A program made the translations under genes and the position numbers. DNA of 8,215 nucleotides from an uncultured Clostridia bacterium (lineage in GTDB: Bacteria > Bacillota > Clostridia > Oscillospirales > Acutalibacteraceae), in contig CANOFK010000037.1 of assembly GCA_947565265.1 (NCBI GenBank), positions 1 through 8,215 of the forward strand, written 5' to 3'. Positions 1 to 6,225 of this stretch are shown here, piece after piece. Below the pieces are notes generated by a model, which saw only the letters and a program-made list of their open reading frames with translations, searched no databases and had not been told where the DNA came from. Position 1 is the first letter of the stretch; every line of letters begins with the position of its first letter.

Positions 1-17
1 GAGGGGAATGGAAAAGC

Positions 18-81
18 GGGCCGGGGAGGGGGGCTCCGGGGCTCGCTTTGGGGTGGGGCAGGGTTTGGGGGGTGGGCGGGG
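18..81 (+). other. G-rich stretch with G-quadruplex potential after the integrase stop
   Basis: The plus strand has two consecutive sets of G-runs. The first lies at 18-41 (runs of 3, 4, 6 and 4 G). The second lies at 50-81 (runs of 4, 4, 3, 6, 3 and 4 G, separated by one to three bases). The second set satisfies the usual G3+N1-7 rule for an intramolecular quadruplex with very short loops. It begins directly next to the integrase stop codon (82-84), on the template strand of that gene. No gene or convincing hairpin terminator was seen in 1-81. A quadruplex might stall polymerase leaving the integrase gene, but that is inference. Confidence 0.5.
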
Positions 82-1500
82 TCAGTCGGGCTTTTGGGCG
101 GCGGTGCTTTTGGCGCGGGAGAGGATTTCTTCCATGCGGCCGCTGATTTTATCCTCGGCCTGCTGCATGATGTGGCCGTAGATATTGGTAGTGGTGGCCA
201 CGCTGGAGTGGCCCAGCCGGTGGCTGACGCTGATGCTGTCTACCCCGCTGAACAACAGGAGGCTGGTCATGGTGTGGCGGAAGGCGTGGGGGTTCAGGTG
301 GGGCAGGCCGTGGCGCTTTTCAAACCGGGTGAGCCAGTTGCCCAGTTGGGAGGGGTTCATGGGGCCGCCGTGCTCGCCGGTGAACAGGTAGGGGGAGGCT
401 TTCCAGCGCTGGCCCTGGCAGGCGATTTCCTCCTGCTGCCAGAGGCGGTAGCGCCGGAGCAGGGCCATGGTTTCCTCCGGCAGGCGGATGGTGCGCACGG
501 AGTCACGGGTTTTGGGGGGGCCCTCGTACAGGCCCCGGTCCGCGGCGTAGTGCATGGCGCAGTCGATTTTAATGGTACGGCGTTCCCAATCCACCTTCTC
601 CCACTTCAGGCCCAGCAGTTCCCCCCGGCGGCAGCCGGAGGCCAGGAGCAGGTTGACCGCGGCCTGCCATTTGATGGGCTCGGACTCCAGCGCGTTGAGG
701 ATGGCGCCCACCTGCTCCTCTTGAAAATAGTTGGGGTCCATGCCCTCGCCCCGCCGGGGAGGCACGGCTTTGCGGGCCGGGTTGTAGGGGATGAGCAGCT
801 CTTTTTCTGCCTGGCCCAGCACGGTGGACACCAGCAGGTGGCAGTTCATCACCGTGCGGGCGCTGAGGGTGCGCTCTTGCCGGACCGGGGTGAAGAGGGC
901 GCTTACGGGCATATCCAGGGCTTCGGCGATGCGCTGGGCGGTGGCGGGCTTTACCGGGTGGCCCGCCCGCAGCCTGGCCAGGCTGACCCGGCGGCCCCCT
1001 TTGGCGGGCAGGTCGCCCATGACCCCGCGCTGCTCCAGGATCTGCCAGAGCAGGGGCTTTTCCTGCTCCATCTCGTTGTCGTTGCGGGCTTCGGGCGCGG
1101 AGAGGGCCTGGTAGAGCAGGTTCAGGTGCTGGGGGCGGATGTCGCAGAGTTTCATGGGGCCCAGCACCGGCAGCACCCGCTTGAGGCTTTGGCGGTAGTG
1201 GATCTCTGTCAGGTGTTTCATGCCCATGGTGGCTTTGCAGTCCAGCACATACTCGGCGTACTCGGCGAAGGTCTGCCGGCCGTCAGCGGCGCCGCCCTGC
1301 CGGCAACGGCGCTCGAACAGGATGGCCTGCTTTTCTGCTTCTTTGCGGGCACGCTTTTCGCCCCAGCCCTCCGGCACCCGCCAGGTGCAGGTGTAGGGCG
1401 TGAGCTGCTTGCCCGTTTGTGGGTCCCGCCCCCGATATACCCGGATGCTGTACGAAATGACTTTCCCTTCTTTGTTCTTCCTTTTTTGTATGTTCGCCAT
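82..1500 (-). CDS. Tyrosine recombinase/integrase with embedded XRE-like helix-turn-helix
   Basis: This is a site-specific tyrosine recombinase of 472 aa, of the kind that integrates and excises phages or conjugative elements. Residues 1-70 look like an AP2-type arm-binding domain (GKQLTPYTCTW, then a basic helix). The SAM-like core-binding domain starts near residue 77 and resumes with LSARTVMNCHLLVSTVLGQAEK at 212. Between these parts, residues about 145-210 form an insert resembling an XRE/Cro helix-turn-helix (SLARLRAG, then ATAQRIAEALDMPVSALF). The catalytic domain has the full set of residues: R291 (GCRRGELLGLKW), K330 (PPKTRDS), H405 and R408 (HAFRH), H431 (GHSS) and nucleophile Y441 (NIYGH). 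The ATG at 1500 follows an AAAGGGGAG ribosome binding site 10 nt upstream. The protein is full length, so it may be active. No excisionase gene is visible upstream. Its family is clear, but which element it moves is unknown. Confidence 0.93.
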   Translation of the reverse strand: MANIQKRKNKEGKVISYSIRVYRGRDPQTGKQLTPYTCTWRVPEGWGEKRARKEAEKQAILFERRCRQGGAADGRQTFAEYAEYVLDCKATMGMKHLTEIHYRQSLKRVLPVLGPMKLCDIRPQHLNLLYQALSAPEARNDNEMEQEKPLLWQILEQRGVMGDLPAKGGRRVSLARLRAGHPVKPATAQRIAEALDMPVSALFTPVRQERTLSARTVMNCHLLVSTVLGQAEKELLIPYNPARKAVPPRRGEGMDPNYFQEEQVGAILNALESEPIKWQAAVNLLLASGCRRGELLGLKWEKVDWERRTIKIDCAMHYAADRGLYEGPPKTRDSVRTIRLPEETMALLRRYRLWQQEEIACQGQRWKASPYLFTGEHGGPMNPSQLGNWLTRFEKRHGLPHLNPHAFRHTMTSLLLFSGVDSISVSHRLGHSSVATTTNIYGHIMQQAEDKISGRMEEILSRAKSTAAQKPD

Positions 1501-1551
1501 ACTGATCGGACTCCCCTTTCCCGCAGGCCGTAGCCCGCCGGTTTTTTTACT

Positions 1552-1583
1552 AGGATACCAGTTTTTGACGAATTATGTCAAAA
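1552..1583 (-). promoter_or_regulatory. Probable integrase promoter with overlapping inverted repeat
   Basis: On the minus strand a consensus -35 box TTGACA (1576-1581) is followed after 18 bp by TATCCT (1552-1557), a 4/6 match to the -10 box. This would start transcription about 45 nt before the integrase ATG. The -35 box lies inside a perfect 7-bp inverted repeat, TTTTGAC (1563-1569) and GTCAAAA (1577-1583), with a 7-bp spacer. A repressor or the recombinase itself could bind this symmetric site. The boxes and the symmetry are seen directly; the regulatory role is inferred. Confidence 0.55.
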
Positions 1584-1595
1584 GTTGTCACCCTG

Positions 1596-1668
1596 CTGGG
1601 GCGCTGCCCCAGGCCCCGCTGGGGACTGCTCGCCCCCAGGCCCCTCGCCAGCGCTTAGGCCGCGCTGG
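1596..1668. repeat. Cluster of GC-rich hairpins, related to the repeat at the right end
   Basis: Three short hairpins follow each other. The first is CTGGGGC/GCCCCAG (1596-1602 with 1606-1612, loop GCT). The second is CTGGGG/CCCCAG (1619-1624 with 1634-1639). The third is CCAGCGC/GCGCTGG (1648-1654 with 1662-1668, 7-nt loop). The segment 1596-1620 matches 8023-8047 at 22 of 25 positions in the same orientation, around the shared core GGGGCGCTGCCCC. This suggests a dispersed intergenic repeat. Similar GGGGCGCTGCCCC elements are, from memory, frequent between genes in gut Clostridia. No protein-coding gene was found in this stretch. Confidence 0.6.
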
Positions 1669-1705
1669 ACCGGCCTTACGGGCCCTACCAAGGCTTGGGG
1701 TATAA

Positions 1706-1749
1706 GAAAAAGCAGCACCCCTTTTGCGCTTTGGGGGAACTGCTTTTTC
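1706..1749. terminator. Bidirectional intrinsic terminator
   Basis: A perfect 10-bp outer stem, GAAAAAGCAG (1706-1715) with CTGCTTTTTC (1740-1749), encloses after a 2-nt internal bulge a further CCCC/GGGG stem (1718-1721 with 1734-1737) and an AT/GC loop. Read leftward, the hairpin ends in GCTGCTTTTTCTTATA. Read rightward, it ends in CTGCTTTTTCTTTTTGC. Both are good U-tracts. For the leftward genes it would end transcription of the ABC/lipoprotein chain before the integrase promoter, which isolates the integrase as its own transcription unit. Confidence 0.75.
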
Positions 1750-1940
1750 TTTTTGCTTTTTTTATTTTGCTTTCTTTTTTTATTTTACTTATTTCTTTAT
1801 TTTACTTATTTCTTTATTTTTCTTATTTTCCTTTTTCTTACTTTATTTTTTAATTTTCTTCTTTATTACTTTATTTTTTTACTTTCTTTTTTTGTTTGTT
1901 GATTTTTTTGGGGGGCTGTTTTCTTGTTTTTTGCTTTTTT
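1741..1940. repeat. About 200 bp of T-rich low-complexity spacer with a 17-bp tandem repeat
   Basis: The plus strand is almost entirely T with scattered A and C and very few G, so a leftward transcript would be A-rich. Within it, a 17-bp unit (ATTTTACTTATTTCTTT) occurs twice in tandem at 1782-1798 and 1799-1815, and a third copy begins at 1816. The composition contrasts sharply with the GC-rich flanks. Minus-strand reading frames are broken by frequent TAA, and the plus-strand frame would encode only an unbroken run of Phe, Leu and Tyr, so no gene is called here. Confidence 0.7.
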
Positions 1941-1946
1941 AGGGGG

Positions 1947-1979
1947 CGAAACCCGGACTTTTGGGGAGTCCGGGTTTCG
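1947..1979. other. Perfect 13-bp stem-loop downstream of the lipoprotein gene
   Basis: CGAAACCCGGACT (1947-1959) pairs perfectly with AGTCCGGGTTTCG (1967-1979) around a 7-nt loop. It lies 46 nt beyond the lipoprotein stop codon in the direction of transcription. Read leftward, it is followed by CCCCCTAAAAAAGC rather than U residues, so it is not a standard intrinsic terminator. A 3' end-protecting stem or a weak terminator is possible, with the stronger terminator at 1706-1749 as backup. The stem is certain; its function is inferred. Confidence 0.6.
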
Positions 1980-2025
1980 GAAAGGGGGTAGGGTTGTTGG
2001 TGGGGGATTAAGCTAATTAGCCGAA

Positions 2026-3072
2026 TTAGGCTGCGGGGGCCTGGGGCTGGCAGTAGATGGCGGTGCCTAGGATTTCCTCGGGGATTTGGGCGGACAGGGC
2101 GGCCATGGTTTCTTGGTTGACGCTGACCTGGCCGGAGCCGAAGGAGTAGACCGGGAGCTCGGAGGCTTTGCGGCCGGCGGCCAGTTGGACGGCCATATCG
2201 GCGGCCTTATTGCCGGCCTCGGTATAGTCGATGCTGATGCAGGCCATGCCCCCTTGCAGGACGATATCCTGGGTGGAGGCGTACCAGGGCTTGCCGGCAT
2301 CCCGTGCGGTTTTGGCGGCCTCGGCCGCGGCGGCGGCGACGGTGTTATCCACCGGGGTAAAGACGGCCCCCACCTGGCCGCAGAGATCTGCCATGCACTG
2401 GGGGGCCTGGCCGGCGTTGGCGGCCTGGGACTCTACCACAGTGATGTTGCGGCTGGCGCAGTACTCTTTAAAGGCTTTTACATAGGCGGCTCCAAAAGGA
2501 CAAGCCGGGTCGTAGAGCAGGCCCGCGGCCTTCAGGTTGGGGTCTACTTGCAGGGCCAGATCCACGGCGGCCTGGGCCGCGGTCAGGTCCGCCACGCCGG
2601 TCAGGTTGCCCGCGGGCTGCTGGGGGTTTTCCAGGCCCAATTCTGTTTTGGGGTCGCTGACGCCCAGGAAGACCACCTTGGTGTCCCCCCCTGCCGCGGC
2701 CTCAACCGCTGCCTTTGCCGCGGGGGTGGAGATGGCCACGATCACATCCACCTTGTTTTTCACGAACTTTTCACAGATACTGGCGGCCTTTTCCGTGCTG
2801 CCGCCGGCGTTCTGGTAATCCACCTGCATTTTGCCGTCATCCAGTCCCCACTCGTCCAGACGGCTCATCAGGGCCTGGCGGGCTTCGTCCAGGGGGGCGT
2901 ACTCGATATACTGGACGATGCCCAGCTTGTAGGGCTGGACCCCCTTGTCCCCCTGTGCCTGGGAACTGGCCTGGGGGGTGGAGGGGCTGTCTGTTTCCTC
3001 CTCTTTGGAGCAGCCGGACAGGGCGCCGGCCAGCAGGATAAGCGCCAATAACGCGCAGATAATTTTTTTCAT
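2026..3072 (-). CDS. ABC transporter substrate-binding lipoprotein, PF04392 (TrpX-like) family
   Basis: This is a 348-aa periplasmic-binding-type lipoprotein, tethered outside the cytoplasmic membrane. Residues 1-20 form a signal peptide ending in the lipobox LSGC (18-21), with C21 as the lipidated residue, followed by a Ser/Thr/Gln-rich linker to about 46. The mature part shows the family pattern: YKLGIVQYIEYAPLDEARQ (48-66), VDYQNAGGSTEKA (84-96), VDVIVAISTPAAKAA (108-122), VVFLGVSDP (133-141), GNLTGVADLT (155-164), GLLYDP (184-189), FTPVDNTVA (238-246) and CISIDYTEAGNKAADMAV (278-295). Known members of PF04392/COG2984 bind small molecules such as aromatic amino acids, and are usually encoded with their own permease and ATPase. 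Neither is present here. The start is supported by AAAGGAG 6 nt before the ATG. It lies 43 nt after the DUF4340 gene, so co-transcription is likely. The ligand cannot be told from the sequence. Confidence 0.9.
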   Translation of the reverse strand: MKKIICALLALILLAGALSGCSKEEETDSPSTPQASSQAQGDKGVQPYKLGIVQYIEYAPLDEARQALMSRLDEWGLDDGKMQVDYQNAGGSTEKAASICEKFVKNKVDVIVAISTPAAKAAVEAAAGGDTKVVFLGVSDPKTELGLENPQQPAGNLTGVADLTAAQAAVDLALQVDPNLKAAGLLYDPACPFGAAYVKAFKEYCASRNITVVESQAANAGQAPQCMADLCGQVGAVFTPVDNTVAAAAAEAAKTARDAGKPWYASTQDIVLQGGMACISIDYTEAGNKAADMAVQLAAGRKASELPVYSFGSGQVSVNQETMAALSAQIPEEILGTAIYCQPQAPAA

Positions 3073-3115
3073 TTTCCTCTCCTTTGCCGAACGGTTTGGG
3101 GCCTACCCCATGGGG

Positions 3116-4567
3116 TTAGGGGACCAGTTCCAGCAGGGCGCTGACCTCGGAGCCGCGCACCTGGCCGTTGAAACCGCCGTTGAGCACGGCCGCGTAACGG
3201 TTCTGGTCCTGCATTTTATAGAACTCTACCTGATCCTTGCCGCCGCCGAAATATTCGTACTCCACTTTTATAGCCGGGGTGCCGCTGTAGTCCACCCGGT
3301 CCTGCATGAACACGGCCAGGCTGATCAGCTTTTGGTAGAAGGGCTGGTAGGCCTCCTCATAGTCTACGGTCTGGCCGCCGGCATCGGTAATATCCAGGAT
3401 ATACTGGATGTTGTCTTCGGTGGACTTTTCCTCATCTTTGGTGCGGGGGATATGGTACTGGTGCACCTGGTCCCCGTCCAGCGTGAGGGTAAGCTTTTCC
3501 ACATTTTTGATGTTGGGGATCCAAATATAACTCATGCGCAGGGTGGTGATGGAGGTTTCGGCCCACTTTTCCACCAGGCTGTTGCTGACCTGGTAGATCA
3601 GGTCCGTGTCGTCGGCGATCAGGTAGCGGTTGCCGTCGGCATCTTTTTTGCTGACAGCCAGGCTGTGCTTGCTGTCGTTCATATCGAACTCCACGGCGGC
3701 TTCCGGCTCTTGCAGGCCGTATTCCTCCAGCAGGGCTTCGGTGATGCCCGCCTCTACCACCTTGCCGGCGGTGAGGGTTTTGAGGGAGGTCATCAGCTCC
3801 TCAAAAGCGGCATTGCCGGTTTCTACAGTAACGGGGCTGGTCATCAGGTAGCCGCTGATGGTGGAGGAGGTGTAGGTGACCTCCACCGGCTCCGGGAAGT
3901 TTTCGCCGGACAGGCGCAGGCTGTAGAGGATATCCAGGGCGGTGGTTTCGCTGGAGGAGCCGTTTTCGTCCTCCGTCACCTCCACCCGGTCGGGGACGGT
4001 ATAAATGCTGGTGTTGAAGTAATCGAACTTGCTGCCGTACACCTGCTGGGGCACGCTGGACACAATATAGACCTTGCCGTCTTTGCGCACATAGTGGCCC
4101 ACGGACTCGGGGGCGGTATCGCCCATAAACAGGGTGTCGGTTTGGCCGTCGGTATAGCGGATGGACACCTGGGGGGCGTCGCTGCCCAGGCCGAAAGCGT
4201 CCAGGTCCTCCCTCTGGCCCAGGTCTTTGCTATAGAGCAGGCTGAGCAGGGTGTGGGCGGTGGCGGATATCTGGCTGTTGCTGATGTCCCGCTCCTGGTA
4301 GCCCTCCAGGGTGAAGTCCTCGCCGGCCGCGCCGCCGGACACGGGCACCAGCGTGAAACTGCCCTGGCTGTTCTCTACCTCAATGGCTTTGACCTGGCCG
4401 ATGTCCCGGTCCAGCAGGCTTTGGCTGGGGGTGGAGGAGGCCGCGGGCAGGGAGGAGGTATCATCCCCCTGTGTGGCAGGGGGGGCCTGTAGCAGCAGGA
4501 AAGCCGCGCCCCCCAGCACCGCCAGGATGGCGAGCATGATGATGGTATATTTTACGGTCTTTTTCAT
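3116..4567 (-). CDS. DUF4340 domain protein, membrane-anchored ABC auxiliary component
   Basis: This 483-aa protein has an N-terminal membrane anchor (about residues 7-26) after a short basic MKKTVK start. A Ser/Thr/Pro-rich linker (30-50) leads to a large extracytoplasmic beta-rich region. It fits the DUF4340 family, whose members sit beside GldG-like genes; their biochemical role is not established. Similar segments recur: LDAFGLGSDAPQVSIRYTDG (122-141) resembles LEEYGLQEPEAAVEFDMND (280-298). A third, weaker match, AIKVEYEYFGGGKDQVEFY (432-450), also has a strand followed by a charged turn. There is no lipobox. The gene starts 4 nt after the GldG-like stop codon, and its GAGGAGG ribosome binding site lies inside the end of that gene with a longish 13-nt spacing. 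This implies translational coupling. I infer that it forms the outer part of the ABC complex. Confidence 0.82.
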   Translation of the reverse strand: MKKTVKYTIIMLAILAVLGGAAFLLLQAPPATQGDDTSSLPAASSTPSQSLLDRDIGQVKAIEVENSQGSFTLVPVSGGAAGEDFTLEGYQERDISNSQISATAHTLLSLLYSKDLGQREDLDAFGLGSDAPQVSIRYTDGQTDTLFMGDTAPESVGHYVRKDGKVYIVSSVPQQVYGSKFDYFNTSIYTVPDRVEVTEDENGSSSETTALDILYSLRLSGENFPEPVEVTYTSSTISGYLMTSPVTVETGNAAFEELMTSLKTLTAGKVVEAGITEALLEEYGLQEPEAAVEFDMNDSKHSLAVSKKDADGNRYLIADDTDLIYQVSNSLVEKWAETSITTLRMSYIWIPNIKNVEKLTLTLDGDQVHQYHIPRTKDEEKSTEDNIQYILDITDAGGQTVDYEEAYQPFYQKLISLAVFMQDRVDYSGTPAIKVEYEYFGGGKDQVEFYKMQDQNRYAAVLNGGFNGQVRGSEVSALLELVP

Positions 4568-4571
4568 GGGT

Positions 4572-6197
4572 TTACAGGTGCCTCCTCTTCAGGAAGATGC
4601 ACAGGCCGGCTGCCAGGATCAGCAGGGGCAGGCCAATGGTGAACACCCCCAGCCCCAGCATGGTGACGGTGCTTTGGGAGGCGGTTACGTCCATGACGTT
4701 GGTCTGGACGCGCTCGGTGCTGACGGTGACTTCGCTGCCGTCGGTATCGGTGGCAAACTGGAGCAGGTCTGTGATGAACCGGCTGTTGTCAAAGGCGGTT
4801 TGCAGGAAGGCATCGGTAAACATATAGGAGGAGCCGAACACGATGACGCTGCGGTAGTAGAACTTGTTGCCCTCGAACTGGGCCAGGGTGGAGGACAGGG
4901 TGGCCACCGCCTGCTGGGCGGTTTCCGGGTTTTCGGTTTCGCTTTCGGTGGTGGTTTCGGTGACCACGTAGGCACCCTCGGAGGTGGCGAGAAGGGTATC
5001 GGTGCTGATATCCCCGTTGCCCTCGAACATACGGGTGAGGGGGACGCTGGCCGGGGCGATAATGCGGCCGTAGGTGTTATCTTTGAGGGAACGGCCGATA
5101 TGGTCGACGATCAGGTAGCTGCTGTTGGCGGACACGAACCGGGAGGAGTCGCTTTCTGCCACCACGGCGCCGCTTTGTACGGAGATACCCCATTCCTCCA
5201 GGAAACCTGCCAGCTTGGGCAGGGCGGCCTGGCTGGGATGGAAGGTGGCCAGCACGGCGATGGATTCCTCACGGCTTTGGTCGGCCAGCAGGGTGCGCAG
5301 CTTGTCCAGCTCGTCGTCGGTGTAGTCGGTGGTGGGGGTAGCCAGCATGAGTAGCTGGGTATTTTCGGGGATATCCCCGGTAAGCAGGTCTACGGTTTGC
5401 ACCTCGAAGTTCTGGCGCTCCATCATGCTGATAAAGGCGGGCATATTCTCGGCGGTGAGCATTTCCCCGTGGCCGGTGACCAAGGTGAGTACCGGGACTT
5501 TATCCATGTTGACCATCTCCAGGGCGGCGGCCAGGGCACTGTCTACATTGGAGTAGGTTTCGGTGGCGCCGGTGGTGGAGTTTTGGGAGCGGGAGAACAT
5601 ATCGTCTACGGTGAGGACCCGGTTGCGCTTTTCGGTATGCACCAGCACCCGGCCGGTGATCAGGGTTTCATCGGCATAATTGCTGATAAACTCCGGGTTG
5701 GTGTCCGGGTCGACAAACTCCACGTGGATTTTGCCGTTGGCCTCTGCCAGGCGGTCCGCCAGGTTGGCCACCTGGCTGGACTTGAGGCCGTAGCGGGCAT
5801 AGGCGTTGTCGTTGCGGAAGGCGTCCTCGGTGCCGATCAGGTAGATGGTGGTTTCCTGCTCCACCTTGCCGGCGACTTCCAGGGCCTGGTCGGACAGGGT
5901 GTTCATGCCCTGGGCGGTCAGGTCGATATTCATGGACGGGAACCGCTGGGAGAGCAGGGACACCAGCAGGTTGAGCACCACCACAATGGCGATGAACACA
6001 ACGGTCATGGCGGTGGCCATGCCCCCGCGCTTGAATTTGCCGCTACGGAAGGGGGAGGGCTTTTTGCCCGGCCGGGGGGCGGCGGGCCCGGTTTCGCCCT
6101 GGGGGGCGGGGGACTCTATGGTTTCCAGGTTCTCCGGTTTGCTTTCCTGGTTTTCGGGATTTTCCTGGTTCTCTTGATTCTGCCTGTTTTCATCCAT
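4572..6197 (-). CDS. GldG-like ABC transporter auxiliary protein (ABC_transp_aux family)
   Basis: This 541-aa protein resembles GldG/ABC_transp_aux (PF09822), the extracytoplasmic partner of GldA/GldF-type ABC transporters. Residues 1-58 are cytoplasmic and low in complexity. The segment begins with a Glu/Asn/Gln-rich repeat (QNQENQENPENQES) and ends in a basic patch (RSGKFKRGG). A transmembrane helix follows at about 61-83. The large domain contains LSDQAL (101-106), TTIYLIG (116-122), VEFVDPDTNPE (159-169), VLTLVTGHGE (236-245), LLMLATPTTDYTDDELDKL (282-300) and the C-terminal VIVFGSSYMFTDAF (451-464). A second helix at about 511-535 is followed by KRRHL, placing both ends in the cytoplasm. 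The ATG has TGGAGGT 8 nt upstream. It lies 28 nt after the permease gene. In gliding Bacteroidetes the family aids motility; outside them its role is unknown, so gliding should not be assumed here. Confidence 0.87.
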   Translation of the reverse strand: MDENRQNQENQENPENQESKPENLETIESPAPQGETGPAAPRPGKKPSPFRSGKFKRGGMATAMTVVFIAIVVVLNLLVSLLSQRFPSMNIDLTAQGMNTLSDQALEVAGKVEQETTIYLIGTEDAFRNDNAYARYGLKSSQVANLADRLAEANGKIHVEFVDPDTNPEFISNYADETLITGRVLVHTEKRNRVLTVDDMFSRSQNSTTGATETYSNVDSALAAALEMVNMDKVPVLTLVTGHGEMLTAENMPAFISMMERQNFEVQTVDLLTGDIPENTQLLMLATPTTDYTDDELDKLRTLLADQSREESIAVLATFHPSQAALPKLAGFLEEWGISVQSGAVVAESDSSRFVSANSSYLIVDHIGRSLKDNTYGRIIAPASVPLTRMFEGNGDISTDTLLATSEGAYVVTETTTESETENPETAQQAVATLSSTLAQFEGNKFYYRSVIVFGSSYMFTDAFLQTAFDNSRFITDLLQFATDTDGSEVTVSTERVQTNVMDVTASQSTVTMLGLGVFTIGLPLLILAAGLCIFLKRRHL

Positions 6198-6225
6198 TGC
6201 TTAGTACCTCCATTCTCGTTTAGCC

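Noticed and set aside
94..1533. A 479-aa plus-strand reading frame, longer than the integrase opposite it
   Set aside because: It is the antisense shadow of an integrase with all catalytic residues. Its translation is Gly/Ala/Val-rich with no recognisable domain. Long antisense frames are expected in GC-rich genes.
1..1600. An attachment site or tRNA target for the integrase
   Set aside because: No tRNA-like cloverleaf and no direct repeat pair that would mark both element ends could be found inside the window.
1585..1902. A 105-aa plus-strand frame ending in a long Phe/Leu/Tyr run
   Set aside because: The hydrophobic run is only the T-rich tract translated. The frame crosses the terminator hairpin and has no ribosome binding site.
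2945..4492. A 515-aa plus-strand reading frame opposite the DUF4340 gene
   Set aside because: It is a low-complexity Gly/His/Val-rich shadow with no ribosome binding site or domain. The minus-strand protein has an anchor, a linker, and coupled spacing with its neighbours.
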